Positions 1 to 7,449 of a DNA stretch of 13,873 nt are shown here, piece by piece. The position numbers were made by a program, and so were the translations under genes. Each line of letters begins with the position of its first letter. Position 1 is the first letter of the stretch. The stretch is taken from the NCBI GenBank assembly GCA_964480475.1, contig CAYZPW010000094.1, positions 1-13,873 of the forward strand, given 5' to 3'. Below the pieces are notes generated by a model that made no database searches, was not told the origin of the DNA, and worked only from the letters and a program-made list of their open reading frames with translations. Origin of the DNA: CAYZPW01 sp964480475 (GTDB taxonomy: Bacteria > B130-G9).

Positions 1-11
1 GATAGATGATC

Positions 12-38
12 CACGAAGACACACGAAGCGACACGAAA
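12..38. repeat. Short tandem repeat, three units of 10 bp
   Basis: The heptamer CACGAAG starts at 12 and 22, and a variant CACGAAA starts at 32, giving an exact 10-base period over three units. It lies downstream of the ispE stop codon in non-coding DNA at the window edge, so it may continue beyond the window. No coding frame explains the period. Strings of this kind are often seen as dispersed intergenic repeats in uncultivated bacterial genomes, but I have not compared it with anything. Confidence 0.5.
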
Positions 39-121
39 TAGGCCGGGCGGGGCGGATGCTGAAGTTGCAGAGCGGCTGGCAGTTGGCGGTTCCGCCTTCG
101 CTCAAGGCTGGGGCGGTCCCG

Positions 122-1018
122 TTAATTGCTCCTCATTTGACATTCGCTGAACCGGCGGCGGTCGAGGCTTTCGCAAGTAGCAGCCCAGAAGCCGGCGGTC
201 TCAAGCCTCATCACCAGCTCCTTGCCCGCATCGAGAGATGCCACGGGTGCGAAGACTGTCGCGCCGCTGCCTGAGAGCATCGCCCGGTCTGTGCCCAGGG
301 CCGAGAACATCGCAAATACCTCGTCGATGCGCGGATAAAGCCGCCTTGCGGCGGGCTGAAGGTCGTTGGTCATGAGCTCCCAGCGCTTTGGGCCGTGAGG
401 GGCGTCCAGGAATGCGGCGCAGGCGTTGGTGGCTGAGGCACGTTTGTTTGCGGTTCCTCTGAGGCGCAAGGTGGCATAGACCCTTTCTGTATCAGCACGA
501 ATGCCAGGGTTGGCCAGAACGAAGGCAGTTTTCGGCAAGTCAGGCGCCATCTGGACTATCTCGCCTCTCCCAGTTGCCAGCGCAGTCCCTCCGACCAGAA
601 AGAACGAAACGTCGGAGCCGAGTCTGGAGGCAATTCGGTGGAGGTCGTCGCGGCCGATGTCCAGCCCATATTGAGCGGCAAGCGCCAAAAGGACGGCGCC
701 GGCGTTGCTGCTTCCGCCGCCGAGTCCTCCGCCGATTGGGATGTTCTTATTGATAGTAATGGCCAATCCCACGTCAAACCCGGTCGCCTCGCGAAGCCAA
801 CAGATTGCCTGCCACACGAGGTTTTTCTCGTCAACAGGGCAGCTCATGGTATCCGTGTGAAGTTCAAAATGACGAGCGACGGGGAGTTCCTCGATGGTGA
901 TCTCGTCGCAGAGGTCGATCGACTGCATCACGGTTCTGATGTCGTGGTAGTCGTCCGCTCTCTTGCGCAGGACCTCAAGGACGAGGTTGATCTTCGCGGG
1001 GGATTTGATCTTCAGCAT
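122..1018 (-). CDS. ispE: 4-diphosphocytidyl-2-C-methyl-D-erythritol kinase
   Basis: IspE phosphorylates CDP-methylerythritol with ATP in the cytoplasm, the fourth step of the MEP route to isopentenyl diphosphate. The protein has the full GHMP-kinase layout. The N-terminal strand SPAKINL carries the substrate/catalytic lysine. Next comes the near-canonical RxDxYHxIxTVMQSIDL region, then the glycine-rich ATP loop PIGGGLGGGSSNAG, then LGSDVSFFLVGG with the catalytic aspartate, and a C-terminal LSGSGATVFAP motif. The 298-residue length is normal for the family. I chose the ATG at 1018 because homologues begin a few residues before PAKINL. A GTG at 1036 is in frame and adds six residues, and neither start has a good ribosome binding site. 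The gene starts about 30 bases after the LolB-like gene and is probably cotranscribed with it. It ends with TAA. Confidence 0.95.
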   Translation of the reverse strand: MLKIKSPAKINLVLEVLRKRADDYHDIRTVMQSIDLCDEITIEELPVARHFELHTDTMSCPVDEKNLVWQAICWLREATGFDVGLAITINKNIPIGGGLGGGSSNAGAVLLALAAQYGLDIGRDDLHRIASRLGSDVSFFLVGGTALATGRGEIVQMAPDLPKTAFVLANPGIRADTERVYATLRLRGTANKRASATNACAAFLDAPHGPKRWELMTNDLQPAARRLYPRIDEVFAMFSALGTDRAMLSGSGATVFAPVASLDAGKELVMRLETAGFWAATCESLDRRRFSECQMRSN

Positions 1019-1047
1019 CGCACCAGCCAGCGGCACACTCCGGGACT

Positions 1048-1851
1048 TTATGGCCCAATCCTGAACGATGCAGGATCAAGGTCAGCGTTGACCTCAGGAT
1101 CAGCAAACGAGATACGAAGCGACTCGCGGCGTGCAGGGACACTGATCGTAACGATACGAGGCAGGCGGCAGAGCACGCCGTCTCGCCCGGTCATATCCCT
1201 GAAGTCAACGTACAGCGCCTCGACAGCGGGTTCGTCATCGGGTGTGGACTCGAAGACGAATCTCTCAACATCCTGCGTGCCCAGGCGCTGCTTGACCCAC
1301 AACGTGATGCTCGCTTGATGGTCTTGCAGCTCAAGCCTGACTCTGTTCTTCGCCTCTCGAGATGACTTACTGACGACGACAGAATCGTTCGACAGCGGGG
1401 GAAAGCCTAAGACCATCGAGACGAGCCATTCGGGGGTCAGCCCAAGAAACGAGAGCGTTGAGCCGGACGCGTCTGCACTTAGGAGCCGTATCTCATTGTT
1501 CTTACCGATTTCGCTGAATGTCTTGCCATCGAATGCGACGACATGACGGGGGTGTCTGAACGGGCCTAAGAACTCTATTCTGAAGCGATTGGGGCGCTGA
1601 AGAAGCACTGCGACCGAGGCCCGGTATGCCCGCCCTTGAGAGATGAGCATCAGCCTCGCAAAGGAGCGCAACGTCCTGACTTTCGCCTGGTCCGAGGCCA
1701 GTCTCTCAGCGATCAGCTGCGCCTCGTCCGTTGGGAGCCTCGCTTGTCTCTGCGTGCTCAGCAGGCTGCAACCAAGACCGAAAAGCGAAATGACAACGAA
1801 TAAAACGTGAAGCCGAGTGAGGCGCACTCGCCGCCTAGCGCACCGATGCAT
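1048..1851 (-). CDS. LolB/DUF4292-like outer-membrane lipoprotein
   Basis: This is a probable exported lipoprotein of 267 residues. A basic N-terminus (HRCARRRVRLTR) is followed by a hydrophobic stretch and a lipobox-like end, LFGLGC, with Cys28 as the likely lipidated residue. Its -3 position is Gly, which is not ideal. The mature part has the pattern of the LolA/LolB/DUF4292 fold: an early RTLRSFARLML strand, the segment RPNRFRIEFLGPF, and a C-terminal strand ending in NADLDPASFRI. LolB receives lipoproteins from LolA and inserts them into the outer membrane. The order TPR - this gene - ispE matches gammaproteobacterial TPR - lolB - ispE, which supports the assignment by context; the sequence match alone is weak. 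The ATG at 1851 overlaps the TPR stop by 17 bases and has no Shine-Dalgarno sequence. A GTG at 1827 follows AGGCGG and would give a cleaner signal peptide, so the start is uncertain. Confidence 0.75.
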   Translation of the reverse strand: MHRCARRRVRLTRLHVLFVVISLFGLGCSLLSTQRQARLPTDEAQLIAERLASDQAKVRTLRSFARLMLISQGRAYRASVAVLLQRPNRFRIEFLGPFRHPRHVVAFDGKTFSEIGKNNEIRLLSADASGSTLSFLGLTPEWLVSMVLGFPPLSNDSVVVSKSSREAKNRVRLELQDHQASITLWVKQRLGTQDVERFVFESTPDDEPAVEALYVDFRDMTGRDGVLCRLPRIVTISVPARRESLRISFADPEVNADLDPASFRIGP

Positions 1852-3142
1852 CTTGGGAGGTGCCGGTCGCCTTTTTCTCGAACGGAATCACTGGGGATAT
1901 AGAGAGCTCACGCAGGAGTTTATGGACGGCCGGGTCGTCCGATGACGCGGACTGGACAATCTGGAGGTATTTCTTGGCTTCTTCTGATTTGCCCGCTTTG
2001 CGATAGGCGAGCGCGAGATGGCCACAGATTATCAGCTCGGAGGAAGGGTCCTTGAGGCCGGCAATCGCCTTCTCGAGGTATTCTACGGCCGCGCCTATGT
2101 CACCGAGCTTATAAAGGCCCCAGCCGAGGCTGTCCAGGAACGCGGAGTTATGAGGCTCAATTGCCAGCGCTCCCTTTACGAGCGAAATCCCCCTTTGCAG
2201 CTTCATGCCCCTGTCAATATAGATGTAGCCCAAGAAGTTTAGCGCTGCCGCGAAGCTGGGCTCAATCTTGATCAAGGTCTCCAATTGCTCAACTGCCTCA
2301 TCTATTCTGCCGGCCTGCTCCATGAAGCCTGCAAGAAAGAACCGGAACTGGGGGTCCTTGGGCAGCCGTGCAACCGTCTTGCGTGCCAAGACAATTGCAT
2401 CCTCGAACAGCTTACACCGCTGGTATGCCTCGAAAAGCTGGGTAATCGTGTGTAAGTCCCCCGGGTGAGCGGCCACGACCGCCTCAAGGTGCGGAATCGC
2501 CTTTGCCGGCTCATCGATGTTCAAGTATAGTCGGCCCAGGGAGAAATCCGCACGAAGCGAATTGGGCTCAATCTTCTTCAGCTTGTTGAGCTCGAGGATC
2601 GCCTCGTCATATTCTCTGGCCAGCCTGAGCAGCTCGGCTATCGTGAACCTAAGCGTTGCCTCGTCAAAGCCAAGCTCTGCGCCCCGCCGGTAATCTCGAA
2701 CGGCTTCAGGGATTCTGAGGAGCATTCTGTGCGCATCGCCGCGCAGGACGTAAGCTTCTGCCATTTCGGGGGACTTGACGATGGCGGAGTTCAGCTTCTC
2801 AATCGCGTCGTCGAGCCGGTCGTCCTCAACAAGGACACGGGCCTGCTCGAAATCTATATATCCGCTCTCTGGAAGGCGGGAACCAGCCTTTTGGAGTTCC
2901 TCCAAAGACTTGTCCAGCTCGCCGCGCAGTCCGAACAACTGACCATAGCAGTAGAGTGTGTATGCTTCCGCCAGTGAAACGAGCTCCGGCGAGATTGTCG
3001 CACAGCTGGCAAACTGACAGCCCCGAACCGACGAGCTCGCCGGAAGCTCCTCGGTCGGTCTGTTGAAAGACGAACAGGACATAACCACCCATGAGAGGGC
3101 GATTATGCTCAACGAAAACAATACCCTTCTTGGTCGCATCAT
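1835..3142 (-). CDS. TPR-repeat lipoprotein upstream of lolB-like gene
   Basis: This is a 435-residue exported protein. A signal sequence with a good lipobox (VMSC, Cys23) indicates lipid anchoring. From about residue 55 to 400 it is a nearly continuous array of tetratricopeptide helices. Visible repeats include DDRLDDAIEKLNSAI, EYDEAILELNKLKKI, EPAKAIPHLEAVV, GRIDEAVEQLETLIKI and GDIGAAVEYLEKAI. The segment near 300-350, with LNFLGYIYIDRG and FLDSLGWGLYKLGD, is typical of the large TPR proteins encoded next to lolB in Pseudomonas (PA4667 type). TPR arrays bind partner proteins; the partner here is unknown, though an outer-membrane lipoprotein or secretion role is likely from context. It is the first gene after the terminator at 3222-3249, so its promoter should lie in 3143-3221. 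Two tandem ATG codons (3142 and 3139) could start it; TAGG lies directly before the first. Confidence 0.88.
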   Translation of the reverse strand: MMRPRRVLFSLSIIALSWVVMSCSSFNRPTEELPASSSVRGCQFASCATISPELVSLAEAYTLYCYGQLFGLRGELDKSLEELQKAGSRLPESGYIDFEQARVLVEDDRLDDAIEKLNSAIVKSPEMAEAYVLRGDAHRMLLRIPEAVRDYRRGAELGFDEATLRFTIAELLRLAREYDEAILELNKLKKIEPNSLRADFSLGRLYLNIDEPAKAIPHLEAVVAAHPGDLHTITQLFEAYQRCKLFEDAIVLARKTVARLPKDPQFRFFLAGFMEQAGRIDEAVEQLETLIKIEPSFAAALNFLGYIYIDRGMKLQRGISLVKGALAIEPHNSAFLDSLGWGLYKLGDIGAAVEYLEKAIAGLKDPSSELIICGHLALAYRKAGKSEEAKKYLQIVQSASSDDPAVHKLLRELSISPVIPFEKKATGTSQDASVR

Positions 3143-3221
3143 CCTACAGAATCACTTACGGGAATGGCCTGGTCGTAGAACAGATTCTTGCTGTTAACTA
3201 ACGTTCACAACACATACCGCG

Positions 3222-3249
3222 AAAAACAAGCCCCTCACCCGGAACTTGT
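3222..3249 (-). terminator. Intrinsic terminator after the beta-propeller gene
   Basis: On the minus strand, ACAAGTTCC pairs with GGGGCTTGT across the six-base loop GGGTGA. This gives nine base pairs, two of them G-U, followed directly by a run of T before CGC. It sits 47 bases after the propeller stop codon and 80 bases before the TPR start. It therefore separates the radical SAM/S55/propeller transcript from the TPR/LolB-like/ispE transcript. The pairing was read by eye; no folding energy was computed. Confidence 0.7.
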
Positions 3250-3295
3250 GCGGCGACTGCTCCTCTCACAGACCCTACCCACCAATAATACTATA

Positions 3296-5509
3296 CTACC
3301 TTGAAAGTTCTTTTCGTGCAACTTCTATGTTGCCGCACGCGTCCTCTACCCGAATCGACAAGAAATGCCCCGCACCTTCAAGCACCGGCGTCTTTATCTC
3401 GAACTTCTCCACCTTGCTGTCCAGTATTCCGTCTTTGGGCCGCAATACTCTGAATTGACCCAGGTCGATAGCGAACGCCCCAGCCGCCACGTTGCTCACC
3501 TCGTCCGTGATCGTGCCGGACACCAAGAACGCGCCGTCCGAAAGTCGCTTGACGCGATTGAACTTGATGACTGGGGCGGTGTTATCGACCACAAACTCGT
3601 CGCTTTCCTCCTCCGAGCACAACTTATCCGAGGCAGGATTGCTCAGACCATCGCAGGCCACGACCTTGATGAGGTATTCGCCGTCCGAGAGCACGCTCGT
3701 GTCAATCACGCTGAAAGTCAGCCGCGTCTCGTCGGTCAGCGGTTGCCAATCGCCGTCCTTGACCTTCAAAAACACCGAGTACACAAGGTCGTCGCCGTTA
3801 GGATCGCTGGCCTGCCAGGTTACCGCTCTCAACGTCTCTGTGTCGTTTATGTCCGAGAACTTGTCGAGCAGCTTGAGGTTCTCATACTTGGCGGCAACCC
3901 CGTGCGCCTTGGCAGAGCGGATGACGCTGGATAGGTCCTCGCCCGCCTCGTGAATGGCTATCTTGTCAACCTTCGGCGGGAGATTGACCTGGATGTATGA
4001 AATAACCGCCCTGTCCAAAGCGGGGGATGAGGCGCTTTTACTCTTCGATAGGACTGCCTTGTACTGAATGTATCGAGCTTCGGGACTTGGGCACTCGCTG
4101 CCGCTTGCGTCCTTCAATGGTCCTTCCCAATCGGTCCAGGACTCGTCAACCTCAGAGACATCTCCCGACCTCGTGAACAGCTGAACCTTCGCGCCACTCG
4201 GGACTGACGCCTCCCAACTGACTTTGCCCCACTTGGCACGGGACGAGGCGTCCAGAACAGTGGACACGAGCTTGCCCTCCAGTTCCATCTTGGCGGGAAA
4301 GAGCTGGAACACGTGCGCGACCTCCGACGTGCCGAGCGCAAACCCGCCACCCGACGTCCTGCACGCTGAGATGAACTTGGCATCCTCAACCGCTCGCAAT
4401 AGGTCCGCGTCCCCGTCCTTGTTCATGCGCACCACGACGCCCTCGTCGTTGCGGTATCCGAAGACCAGCAATCGCCCCTCGTGCCAATCCATGCAATAAA
4501 GCGAGCCGTTCTCGCTGGTGAATATCCGCTCGGTGCGTTCGTCCGCGTATATCCGGTAGACGGCGGATTTGCCCCTCGATGGTTTGGGAGGCTTTACCTG
4601 GGGTTTTGATTTCGGCACGCTGCTGGTGCGTTTGCTTATCACGGCACTCATTGCGGCCTGAAGCGCCTCAGGCATCGAACTCATGTCCGGAGTCTCGGGA
4701 GGACTCGGAGCCTCGGGGACCGGGGCGGCGGCGGCGCCAACGCTGCCCAGCGCAAGAACGAAGAGCTCACTGCCGTCAATGAGTATAGACCTGATCTCCG
4801 CCCCGCTCGCCTCCAGGTGCGCCTTCGGTTTGCCTGAACCCGAGAACGAATAGACGACGCCTGACGAGGTGCCTATCAGGAGCCGCTTTCTGACCGAATC
4901 GAACGTGAGCGAGGTGACGTTGGGTGCGCCAAGCTCGAGGACTGCGTCGCCCTTGCCGGGGCCAGTTATTCTGAAGACCTTGCCATTCGGCCCGGTCCCG
5001 GCGTATATCTCGCCCTTGGGACCGGACGCAAGCGCCCAGACGTATTTCTCGCCGGTCTCGAAGAGTTTCGTTGCGATGCCACTTGTGCGGTCAATTCTCA
5101 AAACGATGCCAGAAGGCCCAGTTCCGATGTAGAGCCTGTCCAGGGAATCGACGAGAACTGAATGTATCTGCTGCTCTTCGGAATCGTAAAGAACCTTCGG
5201 CTCTGCTCCGGGGCTCAATACGTAGAGCTTGCCCTCGTCGCCCGTGCCAGCGTATATGGCGCCGGACTTGTCGGCGGCGACCGCCCACACTTGCGATTCC
5301 TTAAGGTCAGCGGTTTTTTCGAGCTCCGCCGAGAGGATTATCTTGCCCTCGTCAGTCAGCGTAACGCGGTCGAGCTCGCAGCCGTCAAATTGCCCTTTAC
5401 CCTCCGTTACGAACTCGTCCGAAGAGGTTGCGTGTGCTGGAGCAGCTGTAAGCAGCAGCCAGCATATCAAGACAACGGGGCCAATGTATCTACAACTCAT
5501 AAAAGCCAT
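3296..5509 (-). CDS. Exported beta-propeller protein with C-terminal beta-sandwich domains
   Basis: This 737-residue secreted or periplasmic protein has a Sec signal peptide (hydrophobic core about 8-22, likely cut after AHA near residue 27). Residues about 75-225 contain propeller blades with a recurring signature: IYAGTGDEGKLYVL, LYIGTGPSGIVLRID, IYAGTGPNGKVFRI, LLIGTSSGVVYSF. A low-complexity Ala/Pro/Lys stretch (about 256-312) interrupts the propeller, which resumes to about residue 402. A WGKVSWEA...SWTDWEGP...RYIQYKAVL beta-sandwich follows (about 415-510). After it comes a fibronectin/cadherin-like domain (about 558-645) with SDPNGDDLVYSVFLK and DGEYLIKVVACD ending in VDNTAPVI, and then one more beta domain. 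No catalytic motif is seen; a binding or scaffolding role is likely. GGGAGA lies 7 bases before the ATG at 5509. It begins 44 bases after the S55 gene ends and is followed by the terminator at 3222-3249. Confidence 0.85.
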   Translation of the reverse strand: MAFMSCRYIGPVVLICWLLLTAAPAHATSSDEFVTEGKGQFDGCELDRVTLTDEGKIILSAELEKTADLKESQVWAVAADKSGAIYAGTGDEGKLYVLSPGAEPKVLYDSEEQQIHSVLVDSLDRLYIGTGPSGIVLRIDRTSGIATKLFETGEKYVWALASGPKGEIYAGTGPNGKVFRITGPGKGDAVLELGAPNVTSLTFDSVRKRLLIGTSSGVVYSFSGSGKPKAHLEASGAEIRSILIDGSELFVLALGSVGAAAAPVPEAPSPPETPDMSSMPEALQAAMSAVISKRTSSVPKSKPQVKPPKPSRGKSAVYRIYADERTERIFTSENGSLYCMDWHEGRLLVFGYRNDEGVVVRMNKDGDADLLRAVEDAKFISACRTSGGGFALGTSEVAHVFQLFPAKMELEGKLVSTVLDASSRAKWGKVSWEASVPSGAKVQLFTRSGDVSEVDESWTDWEGPLKDASGSECPSPEARYIQYKAVLSKSKSASSPALDRAVISYIQVNLPPKVDKIAIHEAGEDLSSVIRSAKAHGVAAKYENLKLLDKFSDINDTETLRAVTWQASDPNGDDLVYSVFLKVKDGDWQPLTDETRLTFSVIDTSVLSDGEYLIKVVACDGLSNPASDKLCSEEESDEFVVDNTAPVIKFNRVKRLSDGAFLVSGTITDEVSNVAAGAFAIDLGQFRVLRPKDGILDSKVEKFEIKTPVLEGAGHFLSIRVEDACGNIEVARKELSR

Positions 5510-5553
5510 CGTTTTGTCTCCCAGGTTGAAACAAGATGCAGCCGGTTGGCTGT

Positions 5554-6177
5554 TCAGTATTTCCTCGGTTTGATCTGTATTGTGAGCTTCTCTTTGCCGC
5601 TTAGGTTGAAATCGGTGTCAAATGTCAGCTTTGCCAGGACCTCGAAGTTCGCCTTGTCCAGAGTCTCACTGGAGGCCGCCGACGACAATATAGCCCTGGC
5701 CGAGGCTGGTAGCTCCGGCAGGGCCTCCCGACCGCGCAGGGTGAGGCGGCCCCTTCTGGCAAGAACGACCAGGAGCTCCCGGTGGCTGGGCGCCTCAACC
5801 AGCATATCGACCACGTCGTCGAAGCGGTTGGCCTTGAATCTCGTCCGTGCCCGGATGTGTTCCCACATCTGGTATGCGTCCGCGCCAAAGACCATCAACT
5901 CGGCTTGCCCAGGCTCGCAGGACTTCGGAATCGGGACATCGAACGTCAGCGTCTCTTTCTTGCCCTCGAAAGGCTGGACGCCGACGTTCAACCGGATGCT
6001 CTCGCCCTGACGCACCCGCTTTTTGTCAACGTCGATAGAGGCGATATTCGCCAGGTCCACCGACTGGCTCACCTTGAGCCTCATCTCGACGCTATCGACC
6101 CGCACGTCCTCGAAGCCATTGTCCATTATCGCCGCGAGTGATTCTCTCAGGTAACTCCTGAGGCAGCTCGCCCTGCT
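5554..6177 (-). pseudogene. Detached C-terminal part of the S55-type protein, after an in-frame TGA
   Basis: This stretch continues the frame of the S55-type gene directly after its TGA at 6180-6178 and ends with TGA at 5556-5554. Its first ATG is at 6126, which would give a 190-residue protein, but no ribosome binding site precedes it and no signal peptide follows. The content looks like the C-terminal beta domains of family members: NGFEDVRVDSVEMRLKV, then a strand-rich region with RVRQGESIRLNVGVQPF and LTFDVPIPKSCEPGQAELMV. Joined to the upstream part, the total is about 631 residues, which suits full-length proteins of this type as I remember them. I therefore read it as part of the same gene, broken by a real mutation or a sequence error rather than an independent gene. 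Separate re-initiated translation is possible but unsupported. Confidence 0.75.
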
Positions 6178-7449
6178 TCATCCAAATCCGTGTTTGAAGT
6201 CAGAATACGAATCGGTCAGCTTTATGGAAGTCCGATCCTTGAGTGCGATTAGTGTCTCCCAGTCAAGCGTCAGTGCACCCCAGTCGTGTTGCTGCGAGAA
6301 AACGCAATAGTCGGCTACGAGGGCCAACAAATAGGGTGTGAAGAACTTATCTCTGATGACCTCAAAATGAAACTTGTGCATCTTGTCTGAATCAGCATCC
6401 GTAAGCCACACATCAGCGGGCAGCATGTCGGGTTCTGCGCCTATCTTGCCCGCTACCGCCGGATACCTGTCCTGAGTAATCACTCCAAGAGGCTGCGACC
6501 CGGAGCTGATCTTGTGGCTGTAGAAGTAGCTTGGGAAGCCCGTGTGAACAATGCCGCTGCACATCGGGTAGCTCACGCTTCCCGCGCCGAAACTAGAGTG
6601 GCCGTAAGCGAGTATCGTATCCCCATCTCTATAAGTCAGCGTTCCCATCCCGGACCAGTCGAGGTCCCCTGTGATAAGTGCCTCGCCAAGCGGGCAGCCG
6701 GGGCGAAGCCGGTCCGGATCAATATGCACGGGTTTCGTGGGGTCAGATTGAACTGAAGCAATCCCCATCTCATTTGCCAGGAGATTGAGGCCGCTAAAGC
6801 TTGATACGTATGACAGCGGTATTGGCGTGAGCTTGGCTCCAGTGAACCGTGAGAGCAGGGGATTGCCGGCGGAGACGGTCTCGGAAACCTCGAATTCCGC
6901 ATCTCTGCAAAACATATCCCTCGCCGAAGGCAACTTGAGCGGCAGCCGGAAGCGGCCTCGCTCGTCCAGATGAGGTTCGAGCCCCGCCGCCTGCGCTGCG
7001 AGCAAGCCGCCCGTGACTCGCCTCGCACTCCTGACCGGTGCGTCAAGCACCGTCAGCATCTCCTCAATCGGTGTGATCCCACCAATCGGCTCCTTCTCGG
7101 CAAGCCACCCATACGACAACGCGCCGATCAGTTTGCCGTCTATATAGCAGGGACTGCCGCTCATCCCGGCAAGTATCCCGAATCTCTTGAATCTATCATC
7201 CGTTCCTGTGAACACGATGCGGCTACCTCCCGGAACCTCCCCCCATACGACACCAAGGACCTCGATCTCGAGTCGCTCCGGTTCAAAGCCCTTCAGCGTC
7301 GTGAGGCAATACCCGGTCATGCCTGGCTTCACCTCGGACACGGGCATGATGTCCACGCTCGCCGCAAGCGCCATCGAAGCGAAGACCAAGACGCCCAGGG
7401 AGGCGCCAATCAGATTCAGAATCGGTCTGTATCCGCATGTTGCAGCCAT
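6178..7449 (-). CDS. Exported SpoIVB peptidase S55-domain protein (N-terminal part)
   Basis: The reading frame is 423 residues with a Sec signal peptide (hydrophobic core about 10-29, cut near ALA). After VKPGMTGYCLTT comes the S55 signature GILAGMSGSPCYIDGKLIGA, with the putative catalytic serine at residue 97. PIGGITPIEEML follows. Near 264-290 lie GDLDWSGMGTLTYRDGD and ILAYGHSSFGAG, with His284 the candidate histidine, and then VITQDRYPAVAGKIG. SpoIVB itself is a serine protease that signals between sporangium compartments. The proteins of this longer, non-sporulation class are widespread in Gram-negative bacteria, and their substrates are mostly unknown. The start at 7449 abuts the radical SAM stop (TAG|ATG), with AAGGAGG inside the upstream gene 11 bases before it, so the two are translationally linked. 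A TGA at 6180-6178 ends the frame before the C-terminal domain. Protease activity is inferred from motifs only. Confidence 0.85.
   Translation of the reverse strand: MAATCGYRPILNLIGASLGVLVFASMALAASVDIMPVSEVKPGMTGYCLTTLKGFEPERLEIEVLGVVWGEVPGGSRIVFTGTDDRFKRFGILAGMSGSPCYIDGKLIGALSYGWLAEKEPIGGITPIEEMLTVLDAPVRSARRVTGGLLAAQAAGLEPHLDERGRFRLPLKLPSARDMFCRDAEFEVSETVSAGNPLLSRFTGAKLTPIPLSYVSSFSGLNLLANEMGIASVQSDPTKPVHIDPDRLRPGCPLGEALITGDLDWSGMGTLTYRDGDTILAYGHSSFGAGSVSYPMCSGIVHTGFPSYFYSHKISSGSQPLGVITQDRYPAVAGKIGAEPDMLPADVWLTDADSDKMHKFHFEVIRDKFFTPYLLALVADYCVFSQQHDWGALTLDWETLIALKDRTSIKLTDSYSDFKHGFG

Noticed and set aside
85..108. Hairpins GGCGG/CCGCC (85-96) and GCCTT/AAGGC (94-108) as an ispE terminator
   Set aside because: The first has a two-base loop, the two overlap, and no T run follows on the minus strand.
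638..1318. 226-codon plus-strand open frame antisense to ispE and the LolB-like gene
   Set aside because: It has no recognisable domain and crosses the gap between two well-supported minus-strand genes. High-GC coding DNA commonly leaves open frames on the opposite strand.
3143..3221. Promoter for the TPR gene, with TTGTGA as a possible -35 element
   Set aside because: The hexamer 17 bases downstream (GAATCT) is a poor -10 element. A promoter is expected here, but no specific site can be supported.
5162..6010. 282-codon plus-strand open frame
   Set aside because: It runs antisense across the propeller start and the S55 tail, both of which have clear motifs. The product is compositionally odd and has no ribosome binding site.
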